A stretch of 64,000 nucleotides of DNA, taken from contig JAIQDT010002060.1 of assembly GCA_021521415.1 (NCBI GenBank), positions 186,001 through 250,000 on the forward strand. The letters run 5' to 3'. A program made the position numbers and the translations under genes. Position 1 is the stretch's first letter; each line of letters starts with the position of its first letter. This document shows positions 22,930 to 35,929 of this stretch, in pieces. Below the pieces are notes generated by a model. That model was not told the origin of the DNA and ran no database searches. It worked only from the letters and a program-made list of their open reading frames with translations. The stretch comes from Bidens hawaiensis (lineage: Eukaryota; Streptophyta; Magnoliopsida; Asterales; Asteraceae).

Positions 22930-23850
22930 GATTTTATTTTTGTCCACACCAAAAAAAATTTAAGGGAAAATTCCCCAAATGTTTTATTAATGGAGAGATT
23001 TTATTTTTGTTCTCACAAATAAAAGTTTTTAGAAATTTTCCTTATAAACATGTCTTTGACGACATGTTTGGTCTCAACGCGTCTTTCACGGCATGTTTGG
23101 CCTCAACACGTCTGTCGCGACTGTTTGGCCACCAAACGCGTCCTTCACGACCTGTTAGCTTACAGCGCGTCTTTCATGACATGCTCGGCCTCTTATTTGC
23201 TTTTTTAATATCCATTATTATCATTAATTTTACTCATATTTGTTTTTTAATAATTTTTAATGTATAAAGTTTTATAAAGTTCCAAATATACCGTTGAAAC
23301 GTGCTTATTTTTATCTACGTGTTTACATAAACTTTACGTAAAACAATGTCTAGTTAAATTTTATTAAACATTTATTGAACATGTCGATATAAATTTGACA
23401 CAGCTCGGTTTTGAGTAAATTTATAACATGTATATAAAAATAAGTACGTCTCAATGGCATATTCGAAATACATATAACTTTATATATAAAAAGTTATAAA
23501 AGAAAAACCAAATATGAGTAAAATTAGTTATAATAATGTAATATTAAAAAAAAAACCAAAGAGGCCAAGCACATTGTGAAAAACGTGTTGGAGGCTAAAC
23601 AGGTCGTGAAAGAAGCGTTTGTTGGTCAAACAAATCGTGAGAGATACGTTGAGACCAAACGTGTCATGAAGGACGCGTTGAGACCAAACATGTCGTCAAA
23701 GACGCGTTGAGGCCAAACATATCGTGACAAACGCCTTGAGACCAAACATGTCATCAAAGACGTGTTTATAAGGATAAGGGACATTTCTGAAAAATTTTAT
23801 TTATGAGGATGAAAATAGAATCTCTCTCTGTTAACGGAACCCTTAAAAAG
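22930..23850. repeat. Large fold-back element with 30-bp GACGACATGTTTGG repeats
   Basis: The left arm (about 22960-23365) and right arm (about 23385-23845) are diverged inverted copies of one another over more than 400 bp, with a very short centre. Each arm carries four or five units of the form CGTCTTTGACGACATGTTTGGTCTCAACG, then an AT-rich part with TTTTACTCATATTTG. The left margin also repeats AATTCCCCAAATGTTTTATTAA twice (about 22913 and 22972). A transcript would form a long imperfect hairpin. Confidence 0.75.
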
Positions 23851-23985
23851 GGTGATTGCTTTGTATGTATTTGAAGCACTTTGAAAAACATTATTATCTG
23901 AGAAAATCGGTAAACTAATCACATCCAATTAATAAGTTTTTATTAGACTAATAAAAAAATATTAGATCATCTAAATAAACTATAA

Positions 23986-24025
23986 CTAGTATTATTACCC
24001 GCGTGTTGCGGCGGGCGCTCTAAAC
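23986..24025 (-). mobile_element. Helitron 3' terminus (element extends rightward)
   Basis: Minus strand reads GCCGCAACACGCGGGTAATAATACTAG then T, the typical plant Helitron end: GC hairpin, short AT stretch, CTAG. The 5' end to the right was not located, so only the terminus is annotated. Confidence 0.65.
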
Positions 24026-25624
24026 CATGTAATGGGTCGAGTTTGCATTCTGTTTTTGAATTCGCAGAAATTTCAACACGTAAGTGTGTAACAACAACTA
24101 GAATGACCTTATGCTTCGTTTTAAGAGGAAAATTAGCAATAACACCTTCATAATACCTGAAAGAAACATAAAATTACTATCATCACTCGTTGTGTCCAGA
24201 ATTTGCTCATATACATTGATGATTTAATTCTTTGTTCCATAATGAAGCCAGAAGATGATACTCTCAAGGCTTTGAATGATAAGAAATCATGTATATAATA
24301 GCATTCGAAGAGAAAATTTGTGTTTGTTTATTTGAGTTGAATGGCTAATTTAACTGTGGCTATTATATACGCAACTTAGAAGCCCCAAACAACATACATG
24401 AACAATAAACCCAAATTATTGAGAGACGTAGAAGTCAATTAACACCTAAAAAACAAATAAGAAGCCCCAAACAATGCATACGATTGGTATTGGGCCTTGC
24501 ATAAGAGAAACAATTATGAGGTGGTGGAAAGGGATGAAAAATGAATAAAAAAAACATGTTAGGGAGTTGCGAATCTGGTGTTGGTTGTTGTCGTTGGCGA
24601 ACCACCACATGATGTGCCCCTGCTGGTTTATACGAAACGACCGTCCGTCGTCGTCTGCTTACATCGTGTAAACCAAAGGAACAAAAGACAATTAAAAATA
24701 ATAGAAGCTGCTAACCTTCACTAAAGCATACGGTACAAACAGATAAAAGACGCATACAATGAATAATGGCTAATATGTAAAAAAAAATTGAAGGGACCTT
24801 TATGTACAAAACAAATTGAAGTTTTAACTACCAATGTGAAAAAATAACTCCTTTGCACACATGTATAAAAATTAGTGGTTAGTGTTTATGATAGTATCTT
24901 TTGTGAGATAACTAACATTTGCTACATATATTTATAATGAATAAAAAATAAATGTTAAGCGAAAATTACGTAATTGTTCGATCAATTTGAAAATATCACT
25001 TTAATGAGTTATCATTTATAAAGAGTGATCGTTTTGTAAGAAGCTTAATCAAACAAGATACACAAAATTGAAAATTAAGAATTTGATCTAATCTAAAATA
25101 GTAAAATTAATGCAGATTAATCCTTTGTGAATAAGTGGAGGAAAATGATCAACTTTAACAGACGACAGTTAAGATGTTGCTTGCTTAAGGTTCAAATAAC
25201 GTTGTTTCCTTGCTTGGAAATAGGTATGTAAATAAGCCGAACGTTCAACAAGTTGCACATGAACCGTTCGATAGTAAATTTGTTTATGTTCGTTTATTTA
25301 ATAAATGAATGAACATAAGAAGAAAACCTGAAGTCTTTGTTTCATGTGTGCCCCGGAGGAATTCGATCTTTTCAATTTCGTGATTCCACCTAAATAACTA
25401 TAAACTATAAATTTTTGTTCGTTTAATTAAACGAACGAACATGAACACATGTTTTGTTTGTTCATTTATGTTCATGAACGTACGTTTATCTCTGTTTATT
25501 TATGTAGTTTATGTTCATTTTTATATTAATATAAAATAATTAAATATTATCTAGATTAGTTATCAATTTAATGGTTCTATATTTGTTTATTTGTGTTCAT
25601 TTAAGTACGCTCACTTATGTTCGT
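24026..25624. other. Non-coding stretch
   Basis: No ORF of note. The left part may be the body of the Helitron ending at 23986. From about 25230 there are many copies of GTTCGTTTA/TAAACGAAC-type words, related to those in 36840-37010 and 39735-39830, and probably remnants of a miniature element. Confidence 0.4.
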
Positions 25625-26233
25625 TTATGTTTTTTCAATTGTTTGTGTCCATTTACGATTGTTCAAATATGTTCATTTAAGTTTGTTTATCTTTGTTTAG
25701 TTATGTTCAATACTTAAAAACCCGTTTTTCTTGTACCAGATAGGACTAAAAATGGTACAGCTAGTTGAACTGGTTTGTACCGAGAGGTTCAACTTGTTTG
25801 AATAGCTTACCCTATAATTTGATATAAATGCAACTTCAACTCAACTAATAACCAAGATGTACATGATTTCATAATAAACAACAATCCAATAGTTAATCGA
25901 TAATCAAAAAATAATCCAAAAACACTTGATTTGCATACAAAGTTATTGAAGCTTCAATAGCAGTTTACTCGAATGTGTTTTCTTCACTCGTAAGCTTCAA
26001 TAGCAGGTCTTTCAATTGCCAATTACCAGGAAGGCAAAAAAAAATGGTCTTTGGTTATAATCACTAGGGTAAAATATTTTCTATTTAGAAAGATATGGGC
26101 CGCAAACTGTAACAAATCTCTTGGGCTAAAATCAGTTTAATGGTTTGAACCGATATTTTAGTAAACTGCCTTCGAGCTCAAAATATTGAGCCCTGTATGA
26201 AATCCAGTAATACCAGTTTAACCGGTCGGTATG
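25625..26233. repeat. Tandem duplication, segment A (copy 1)
   Basis: Matches 37194-37801 with only a few substitutions over about 605 bp. It ends GGTCGGTATG at the Sirevirus-like insertion point. No coding content. Confidence 0.9.
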
Positions 26234-26650
26234 TGTAGGTTCCCAGCCGGATCTACATGGAATATCTCGTTCTACGTAGGTGCGGAATCCCTACGTAAGA
26301 CGTTACGAGCGTAGAAGACGATATACGTTAACACGATCGAACACACGTTACAATAAACAAATACTCGTTGTATTGCAACTGGAAACACGTGATATCAATG
26401 ATCACCGATTACACAACACGTTAACTAACTCGTACAATCAAAAAAACCCGTTCTAAGCCGTAACCTAGCCATATATAAACACGACAACTTCGCCTGGCAT
26501 GTTCAGGCGAAGTTGTCCCTAACTTCGCTTAGTTCATAAGTTCGCCTGTATCAGCGAACTTGTGAGCTAACTTCGCTTACATCCAAATACAAATCTAACA
26601 AACTCGATTACAGACACTTGACACTGAACTACTGACATCATGTACCAACA
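26234..26650 (-). repeat. Sirevirus-like 3' LTR (417 bp)
   Basis: TGTAGGTTCCC...TGTACCAACA. Contains a TATA-like TTTATATATGG on the minus strand and a perfect 14-bp hairpin at 26483-26517. Confidence 0.93.
26483..26517. promoter_or_regulatory. Perfect LTR hairpin with GGCGAAGTT core
   Basis: Arms GACAACTTCGCCTG and CAGGCGAAGTTGTC, 14 bp each, loop GCATGTT. The same hairpin is at 36632-36666 in the other LTR. Sireviruses are known to carry conserved inverted repeats in LTR regulatory regions, so a cis-regulatory role is plausible. Confidence 0.6.
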
Positions 26651-26663
26651 GACTCCCCCTTGG
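26651..26663 (-). other. Polypurine tract of the Sirevirus-like element
   Basis: Minus strand CCAAGGGGGAGTC abutting the 3' LTR. Confidence 0.8.
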
Positions 26664-26730
26664 CAGTAGCTTCATATCTCTATCTTCAAGCACGTGTCTC
26701 GTAATCTTCAACAATCTTGTATCTCTATCT

Positions 26731-28080
26731 CTAAGCATGAACTCCTTCGCGTACACAAACCGAAACAACTCTTTGATATTTCCTCGCTTCGTCTTTCCAA
26801 GCAGGAATATAAAATATTTTCTTCTCATTCAGCACCTGCAGATCAGCTTGAGACAAGTTCACTAGATGCATCGGATCATACACTCTCAGCAGCTCTTGTT
26901 CATCTTCATCCTCCATTACTGCCTCAGCTGTTTCACAATCGACATACCACCACTTCAGGTCTTTGAGCACATCCTTGGGCATTTGTTTCATCGGCACTTC
27001 TTTAAGACACCGGATCGGCTTATACTTCATAATCATCCAAGGCTTGCCATCTGCTCTCATCCCTTTATCTTTGTCTTCAATAAGTTTTCCCTTCTGTGGT
27101 TTCAACAGCTCGAACTTCTTTTCCTTCATACTTTCTTTCCAAACAATCTTTCCAATGACTCTAGCCATATTATCATCACTTCTGTTTATCAACCCCAATC
27201 TGGCTAAGTCCTTCACTTCACATTCTGGCAATGTATTCAATGATCTTAACAGCCTTTTGAAGTACTGAACACCGTCATACCTTTTAATCACAAAGAGCCT
27301 CAACTGCTCATCATATATCCAGCATATAATTCCCTTCTTCGATTCAGCATACCCTCTAATATTGTAACTCTTCTTGAACATAGTAGGGATCGCCGGTTTC
27401 TTCGTTTTTACAAACCACTGAGCATAGCCTTCTTTCCATCTTGGCTGCTCTTCCCATTCCGTCTCATCACTTCCCATACCTTGACTCATATCTGCCTTAT
27501 CAACATTCGGAATCTCATGCTCAACATTTTCTTCTACAATCTCTCCCTCTTCAATCTCATTATCAATAACAATCTCTGCACCAATCTTCTCTATCTCTTC
27601 AATTGGTAATACATCATCATCACCTATAAACTCATCATCCATCTCCTCAACATCCACGACCACCACCTCATCACCTGTACCATCAGCCGCACTTGTTGAC
27701 TCCCCCTGAGATGTGGAAGTCCCAAGAGCTTGTTCAGTTCTTGGCAACTCTCCACCTGCACCTTTCGATGCATTGGGATCATCGTCTAGATCATTTCGCT
27801 TCTTAGTCCTCCGCTCATCGCCTTTACAGCTCGTCTCCCCCTGAGATGCCAAGAACACCTTCAAAGCATCAATGATTTTGCCATGTTCGATCAGCAGGGA
27901 CGACTGTATCTGATTCTCTGAAACGAGGCGCTGAATAGCATGGGTCTGGATAAGATTCACCCTTGATTGTTCTGCGACGACCCGTTCAAGTGCTGCTATT
28001 CGTTCTGAGTCTGATAAGGTTGCATCGAAATCAAACCTCAGATGTGATATATCTTGAGTGTACTGAGGAGGGATTTCCAA
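26731..28080 (-). CDS. Uncharacterised 449-aa ORF in env position of the Sirevirus-like element
   Basis: This is the only intact long ORF of the element, starting at ATG and ending 81 bp from the 3' LTR. Residues about 25-100 look helical and may form a coiled coil. Residues about 100-205 are polar and very acidic (runs of Asp/Glu). Residues about 215-449 form a basic, Trp- and Lys-containing region (WKEGYAQWFVKTKKP, then CWIYDEQLRLFVIKRYDG) that looks like a folded domain. I see no signal peptide, no transmembrane helix and no CCHC or enzyme motif, so it does not look like an envelope glycoprotein despite its position. Sireviruses often have an extra ORF here. Function unknown; a nucleic-acid or gag-binding role would be guesswork. 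Confidence 0.75.
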   Translation of the reverse strand: MEIPPQYTQDISHLRFDFDATLSDSERIAALERVVAEQSRVNLIQTHAIQRLVSENQIQSSLLIEHGKIIDALKVFLASQGETSCKGDERRTKKRNDLDDDPNASKGAGGELPRTEQALGTSTSQGESTSAADGTGDEVVVVDVEEMDDEFIGDDDVLPIEEIEKIGAEIVIDNEIEEGEIVEENVEHEIPNVDKADMSQGMGSDETEWEEQPRWKEGYAQWFVKTKKPAIPTMFKKSYNIRGYAESKKGIICWIYDEQLRLFVIKRYDGVQYFKRLLRSLNTLPECEVKDLARLGLINRSDDNMARVIGKIVWKESMKEKKFELLKPQKGKLIEDKDKGMRADGKPWMIMKYKPIRCLKEVPMKQMPKDVLKDLKWWYVDCETAEAVMEDEDEQELLRVYDPMHLVNLSQADLQVLNEKKIFYIPAWKDEARKYQRVVSVCVREGVHA

Positions 28081-29927
28081 TGTAACTGGGACCTCAGAAG
28101 AAGGCGTAATTTGACTTTTAGGCGAAGTTGACTTTAGGCGAAGTTATCAAAAAAAAAAAAAAAAGAGTTTTCGTCTGTATGGTTAGGTGTACACGATTAT
28201 TGTGAGACCGAAGACGTTGTTCCGTCATTATTGAGATATTCTAGAGTTCATAATGTTAATAATTCTCAATCAAGATGTAGGAAAGAGAACGGGAAGAAGA
28301 GTCTAAAGATCGAAGAGTACCTACTATTTAATCAGACACTACGGGTCAAGGTCAACTCGGGGTGACTTGGGGAAAGCCAAATACGCTTTGAGAATAGATA
28401 GGAGGCATCATAATCTCTGAGTTGTTGCCCATTTAAGTTTTGAGCTTAATTGAACATAACCCGTATCACAGAAACGATGAAGACCATTTTAAGTTATATA
28501 CCTGCCTACAACTTGTTTCTTTATGTCATAATACAGCTGAACACGGATCTGTGTGACAGTCACGTAATTAGTATGATTCCTGTTCGGATCTTTTCTAAAA
28601 CATGGTTGTCCCCGTCGAGACTGAAATTTGATCCCGTGTACTTTATTTTTAAAAGTTTTTCTACCTATGTAGTTGTATGATTTTATACCTGGTTACTTGG
28701 TCTTGATCGTATCATTTAACTCTTTAAAGGATATTTTAAACCTTAATTGCAAATTGTTCAAATTATAGAGGTTTGTTTTGTAAAGTTTAATATATAGGCG
28801 AACTTATCGATAACTTCGCCTGCAATAGGCGAAGTTACCCATAACTTCGCCTGTATAACTCTAACCCTATATAAAGGATTTTTAAGGTCAAACTGGTTAT
28901 TATTTTCAAAACCCAGCGAACTTATCTTCCGTAACCCTAGGCGAACTTATCTATCGGTTCATCTATGTTTAACTTTTCTCGATTACAAGTCCGATTAAAG
29001 GTGTGTGGGGTTATAGTATCGTATAATCAATGTTATTGACTTTAATCATCGGTCGTTTCGACCCGAATCTCGACCCCGTTTATTCAAAAACTAAATAACC
29101 GATTTTCAAACTTAATTTCACGTGGTCGTAATCAACTTGTACGTCTAGATCGTCATAGAAACATGTTTTACAGGATCCGCAATCTTTTTTTTTTTGTTTT
29201 TTTTACACAACTTCAGAGTAGTAAACAACTGCAAGTCCCGAATCTGGATCACTGCAGTTTCTTGACACACTATCTTCACGGGAATCAGAACACTCACGGG
29301 CTCGTGTATGACTGGGTAATCGCTTTTCTGCCTATCATTCGAAAAGATATATGCGGAGACATACACAACTCTTAAGGAGTTTCCACGTAAAATCGAGTAG
29401 ATTTAGTTAGTATCACTTCTACTTTTACGCACCATAAAAAGCTACCATGACATACAATGACTGTTCTAAAGTCTTTTAGGCCTAATAACTTCACTAGTTA
29501 AGCACACAGAATCAGTATATCTATCACTTTCCAAGGTTGGATCAATTTTCTGTTAAACGTAGTAAAGGAACTTCTTACGAAGTAGTAGACTTGAAAAATA
29601 ATTTCATCTCCCCAAAAATTTTAACTTCAATCGCCCCGATCAAATTGAAGTTTTCAGGTAAACGGCTATCCTGAAGATCCAATGGATCAGCTGGACCGAC
29701 CACATACAAGTATGTGTCCTTCTAACTACTTATGAACGACTAATTTTCAGCGAAAGAATAAAAACACATCATAAATCGCCCCGGTCACTTTCAGTCATCT
29801 GGTTAATGGCTATCCTCATATTCTACAAGTAGAAATGAGGACCAAACATATCCGAAGATATGTCCTTCAAACTGAGGCAACTGACATAATTCTAAGCAAT
29901 AGTGACGTTTTTTTTTTTAAACAAAGA
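28081..29927. other. Non-coding spacer between RNase H and the extra ORF
   Basis: 1.85 kb inside the element with no coding frame I can support. It holds two clusters of GGCGAAGTT/AACTTCGCC (28118-28146 and 28795-28955), a poly(A) run near 28149-28163 and T-rich tracts near 29185-29210. It may carry splice or promoter signals for the downstream ORF, but none was identified. Confidence 0.5.
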
Positions 29928-32900
29928 CTAAATACACGGTTGCTCTGGATTGATCATCCCATTCAACTCAACAAGGTTTTGAAAACGGTTTTTGTCAAAC
30001 GCTTTAGTGAACAAATCAGCAAAATTATCTAACGTATCAACCTTTTCGAGCACAATCAGTTTCTTCTCAGCACAATCCCGTATAAAATGATGACGGATGT
30101 CAATGTGTTTAGTTTTACTGTGCTTTACGGGATTGTTAGTTACTGAGATAGCAGCAGTGTTATCAATGCAAATAGAAGTATGAGTGAAATTCAGACCATA
30201 ATCGCGCAATTGCTGTTGTATCCAAAGAACCTGGGAGCAGCAGTTAGATGCTGCCATGTATTCTGCTTCACAGGTTGAAATGGCGACTGAGGTCTGCTTC
30301 TTGCATTGCCATGACACTAATCTGCCACCAAGAAACTAACATCCACCTGTTGTTGACTTCCGACTCTGATTGCACCCTCCATAATCAGAATCCGTGTAGG
30401 CGACCAACTCCAAGTCTCCTCCTTTCGTGTACAACAACCCCAGCTTAGGCTTGCCTTTGAGATATCGCAATATTCTCTTCACACCCTTCAAATGAGATTC
30501 TTTTGGGTTTGCCTGAAAGCGTGCACAAAGACAAACTGCAAACATAATATCAGGTCTAGAAGCAGTCATTAAAGAACCTATTATTGCCCGATATTGGGTT
30601 GGGTCCACGTCTGCATCACTGTCTGAATCAGCACCCAATTTATGGTTGACGCAGACTGGAGTATCAAATGGAGTGCTGTCCTCCATCTTGAAGCGTTTGA
30701 GAACGTCTTGGACATACTTCGTCTGATGAATGAACATCCCATCTTTCTTCTGATCAACCTGCAGTCCTAAAAAGAAAGTTAGTTCACCCATAGCACTCAT
30801 TTCAAATCTCTTTTTCATGACGGCCTCAAATTCCTGACACATGGCGACTTTTGATGCAGCAAAGATGATGTCGTCCACGTAGACTTGCACCAGAAGAAAG
30901 TCGCTTCCTTTTCTCTTAAAGAACAGTGTGCTATGAATCTTTCCCCTTTCAAACTCATTCTCAAGCAAGTAATCAGATAGTGTTGAGTACCAGGCACGAG
31001 GAGCCTGATGTAGCCCATATAGCGCTTTACTTAGCTTGTACACATGATCGGGAAAGTCTGGGTCAGGAAATCCCGGAGGTTGCTCAACGTACACTACCTC
31101 ATCAACTTTACCGTTAAGGAACGCACTCTTCACGTCTAACTGAAATACCTTCATCTCCTTGTGTGCTGCAAATGCCAAAAACAGTCGAATGGCTTCCAAT
31201 ATCGCCACGGGAGCAAACACCTCTTTGTAGTCGATCCCCTCTTGCTGATTAAAACCTTTAACAACCAGCCTCGCCTTGTTCCTGATAATTATTCCTTTCT
31301 CATCTCTTTTGCATTTGAAAACCCATTTTGTGCCAATCGCATGCACATCCTTCGGTTTTGTAACCAAATTCCATACTTCCATCTTCTTGAACTGGGCTAA
31401 CTCTTCTTGCATGGCTTCGACCCACGAGCTGTCCTTGAGAGCCATTTGATAGTTCTTTGGTTCAATCTGGCTGATGAAGCAGGTGTACAAGCATTCGTTG
31501 ATTATGCCCGTATCTTTAATGCTTGTGTAAACACAGGTGTGCTCATTCAAGCTTTGTCTTGTTTGTACACCGTCGGACAGATCACCTATCACATTCTCCA
31601 AAGGGTGATTTTAGTGAACTCTCGTAGTCGGAACCGAACTGACTTGCAGATTATCTTCCAGGTTCGAAGATAGCTCATCAATGGGTGATTGTTGTTGAGA
31701 GTGAAACGGATTGAAGAATTCTTCTTCTGTAGAGGCAGCAGGGGTATCGACAGCATTTGACGAGGAAGGCTGACATTCATCGTACAGCGGTCTTTGCACA
31801 GCATTTTCTTCCTCATCATAAAGCATCTTCGTAGCAATTCTCTCATCAACTTCTGCACAATCCAAGTAAGGCATGTTAAAAGATTTAAAAAGCCTATCAT
31901 AGTCGAAAACCCCAGCGGGTCCCGTGCTTGGTTTTGGTGATTTGTAACTTGTGATATCAGTGTTACATACCACCTCAACCTTGCTGGTCGATGTATTAAA
32001 GACTCTTCTGTTGGGAGTCCCAACAATATATCCGACTAAAATACCTTCGTCGGCTATTTCACCAAATTTAGAATTTGTCTTTAATATCGAACACGGGGAC
32101 CCGAATGGTTCGAGACCACTCAAGTTGGGCTTTCTCCCATGCATAAGTTCATAACATGTTTTATTCAATCTTTTAACAGTTAACACTCTATTAAGGATAT
32201 AACAGGCTGTTGCAACAGCTTCAGCCCAGAACACCACAGGAAGTTTCGAATCAGCCAGCATGGTTCTGACTCCTTCAATTAACGTTCTGTTCTTCCTCTC
32301 AGCCACTCCATTTTGTTGCGGAGTATAAGGCGCGCTGTACTGGTGTTCTATCCCTTTTTGTAAGCAGAAGATCTCCATCTGATAGTTTTTGAACTCTGTC
32401 CCATTGTCACTCCTGATGTATTTCACTCTTTTCCCCATAATATTCTCAATCTTGGTAATCAAATTTATTACCATCTGAACCGTTTCATCTTTTGACTTCA
32501 GGATATATACCCAAGAGTATCGAGAGAAATCATCAGTTATCACCAAGCAGTATGATGTTCCTCCTAGGCTTTTTACATTCACAGGACCGAAGAGATCCAT
32601 GTGAAGTAGGTCTAGGGTACTGACTATTGAATTGACCTTCTTGGTGTGATGGGATTTCTTGTGTTGCTTTCCCTTTTTACACGATAAGCATTGGTCTTCA
32701 AAGTTGAAATTCTTCAAGGGAACTCCAAGAACCAGCCCATTCTTGACAATGTAGTTCATTTTCCGAAGATGAATATGCCCCATTCTCCTATGCCATAACT
32801 CGGACTCCGATTCAGTTGCTTTTGACAGAAGACACGATTCTTCTGTTGCCAGCTCAGTCGACCTCATGTCCATAATATACGTATTCTTTTCTCTTGGAGC

Positions 32901-35850
32901 CTTCATTACAATCCAATCCTCTGGTATCTTGAAACCAGGATACAGCACGATCGCCTCATTCTTGGTAAAGTGCACGGTGTAATCTTTGTCACAGATCTGC
33001 GATACACTCAGCAGATTATGCTTCAGTTCTTCAACGAAATTCACTTTCTCTAAAGTCATTTTTCCATTAGTCACCGTCCCAATTCCTGTAATCCTTCCAC
33101 CGCTCTCTCCAGCAAAACTCACTCTTCCTCCTTGAATAGGTTTCCAATCGTGTTACAAATTCTTGTTACCCGTCATGTGCCGGGAACAGCCGCTATCCAC
33201 AACCCATAGATTGTTTGCAGCCCTGTTCAACTGTTCCTGCACGATTAAAGCAGTGGATTAAAATCTGGGGGCCCAAGACCTATTGGTCTTGGGTCGATAC
33301 ATCCCGTACTTTGGCTGTCCAAAGTTAGTATCAGAATAATTTCTGTAAGTCCTAAAAGGATACCTTCTTGTAGATTGACTATGAGGCCATCCAAACCTTC
33401 GTGAATTAAATGAATTATTACTTATGGTTTGGTTGTTAGCAGTGAAAAACTGAGATCGATTTCTTTGAAAACCTGGATTAGTCCAATGTCTGAACTTTGA
33501 TGAGTTTTCATTTTTACCATTATTGTATTTACCGTTAGATCTATTCTCAGTTTTTGAAGGCCTCAGACTTCTGAATCTCTGCTTCAGAGGGCAATCAACA
33601 ATCAGGTGTCCTGTTTGATTGCATCTAAAACAACTTCTGTGTTCAAATTTCTTCTCGATAGTTGTTTTAGATGTTGAGGCTGCATTACTGCCCGTTTGTC
33701 TCACATATGGTGGGACATACGGGTTTAGTGGAGAATTCTTTTCATTTGTTTTATGTTTCTCTCCACTTTTTGGTAACACTGCCTCTTCTTTTGTCTCACT
33801 CGACTTGGATGTCTTGTCCGAATTTGATGAGACTGGACTAGGTACAGAAATCTTAACACTCGAAACAGGCTTACTTGTTTCGCCTTTACTAACTTCTGGT
33901 TCTTTAATAGTAACCTTAACCGGAACTCTCTGACCAAAATCAACATCAACAGATTTCTGATTACTAGGATCATAAGTGTAATTATGATTGTAAGGTGGTG
34001 GAACTTCATGATATCCAATTCCTCCCCTTTTAACTGGGGAACCTTGATCACTAACGAGGTGATCAAGTATAGCAGAGGAATTTCTGAATTGTTCAAGTTT
34101 TTTGTTAAGTTCCACCACTTTCACCTGGTGATCAGCTATCTGTTTATCCCTTTCAGCTATTAGTTTGGTTTTCTCTTCTAACACTTCATAACTAAGATCA
34201 ATCACTTGTATTTTCTCAGCTAGATTGGCTTTAAGACTTCTGATATCTTTCTCACTAGCTTTTATTTTTACTTTGTAACTATTTTCTCTAGCTTTAGTGA
34301 AATGATGATCTTCTTTTAATGTTTTAAATTGAGCATCCAAACTAACAAACTGATCAGTTATAGTTGTCAATTGTTCAGACAGATTTTCACATTTAGTACA
34401 AGGGAGTTTAGTACTTACCTCGGAGAGCTGATCTGTCACATCGGCCATGAAAGCTTGATTTTCTCCAGTCACCTTCTCACTTTCTGCAGTTTCGATGTTC
34501 GCTAAATTAGCCTGTTCAAACACTTCCTCAACATGCAGATTCCAGTTGTACTCCCCGTTCTGTCTGGATATCATGGCTCTATTCTCATTACCACCCCCAC
34601 TCTGCTGTGTAAAACTGTTCTGACTACGTTCAACACGTTCATTTGTGCACTCTTTTGCAAAGTGGCCATTCTGTTGACAGTTGTAACACCGAACCTTTGA
34701 CTTGTCAAAACCTGGTCTTTCACCAACAAACTTCCTACCAGTCTTCTTCATAAACCGTTTAACCCTCCTTACAATCATCGCCATCTGCCACTGCAGATAC
34801 ATCTCTTCCAGATCATCAGCATCGATCTGATCATAGTCTTCATCTAAAGTAGCAGGATCAACAATCTTACCTTGAATGTAATTTTCATATGAGGCAATGA
34901 AAGATGCATAGAGAGCAAACTGCTGTTCAGCAGATTTAACTCATGGGCATCTTAGAGTAGTTGTTGTTAGGAACACTTGAGGAAAAACTACCCTTGGTTG
35001 TTTGAGGTTTAGAAGCATTTGATCCACCAGCTACAAAACACACATCACCATTCATGTTGAGAGATACATGACCTTCATGTGTTGAGTTAGCGTCCGACTC
35101 TCCCTTTGAGTAGTAAGCAGATGATTCAGACTTCGAACATAAACTTGAGTTAACTTTTTCACCATACATTCCTGGATCTTGAACCTAATCGGTTGGTGTC
35201 TCTTTTCGAACCATGTTAAGTTCAAAAGTTCGTAGTTTGTTGACTGCTGTTTCCAAGTCATAGTCTGCAAACTCTTTGTCTTCTCTCATCAAGACAGTGT
35301 ACATCTCCCATTTCGGTGGGAGAGCATCAAGAAGCTTTTCCACGATCTCATCTTCTTTGTAAGTAATGGAATAATTGCTGAGTTCGGTCATCAGATGATA
35401 ATATCTCGTGATGATATCATCGAGTGATTCATTCTTCAAATACTTGAAGACCGAGAATTGGGTTTTGAGTAGTTTAATCTTCGATGCACGTATCCCCACA
35501 TTACCCTCAAACCGGTTTTCAAGTGCTTCCCATAGCTCTCTGGCAGTTTTATACTTCCTGAAGGTGTGAAGAATCTCTTGTGGAAAAGCCATTGTAATCG
35601 CAGCATGAGCTTTGCTTTCGGCCTCATACATTTTCTTCTCTTCCTCTTCCATCTTGCTGTATTTCTTAATCTGATCACGACCCTCATACTCAGCAATTGG
35701 TGGAATGTATCCATCTTGGATGCACACCCACATCTTAGCATCTTGGTATTTGACATATTGTTCAAACCGATCCTTCCAAGCCACGAAATCGGTTCCTTTC
35801 AGCATCTTCGGTGCCTTAGTAGCTGAACCCGCTTCCACTTCCATCTTCAC
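29928..35850 (-). pseudogene. Sirevirus-like gag-pol polyprotein gene, disrupted
   Basis: gag starts at 35850. Two zinc knuckles follow (CX2CX4HX4[15 protein letters not shown] and [14 protein letters not shown], in 33258-34802), then protease DSG (near 33195), integrase with HHCC and DDE landmarks (SDNGTEF, NGVAERKNRTL) in 31611-33122, RT with VYVDDI in 30336-31601, and RNase H (TDSDYGG, CEAEYMAAS) to 29928. One reading frame spans nearly all of it. It is interrupted by five stops: TAG 35185-35187, TAA 33258-33260, TAA 33153-33155, TAA 31611-31613 and TAG 30336-30338, plus one single-base frameshift near 34936-34960 in gag. All domains are otherwise recognisable and full length, so decay is recent. 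It cannot make a complete polyprotein as it stands. Confidence 0.9.
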
Positions 35851-35929
35851 CAGTTCCGTAATATTTATTGAAGTCGTCTTTCACGAAACACAAAGAAACC
35901 CGAAAAACAAAATTTTTATTCTTAACAGT

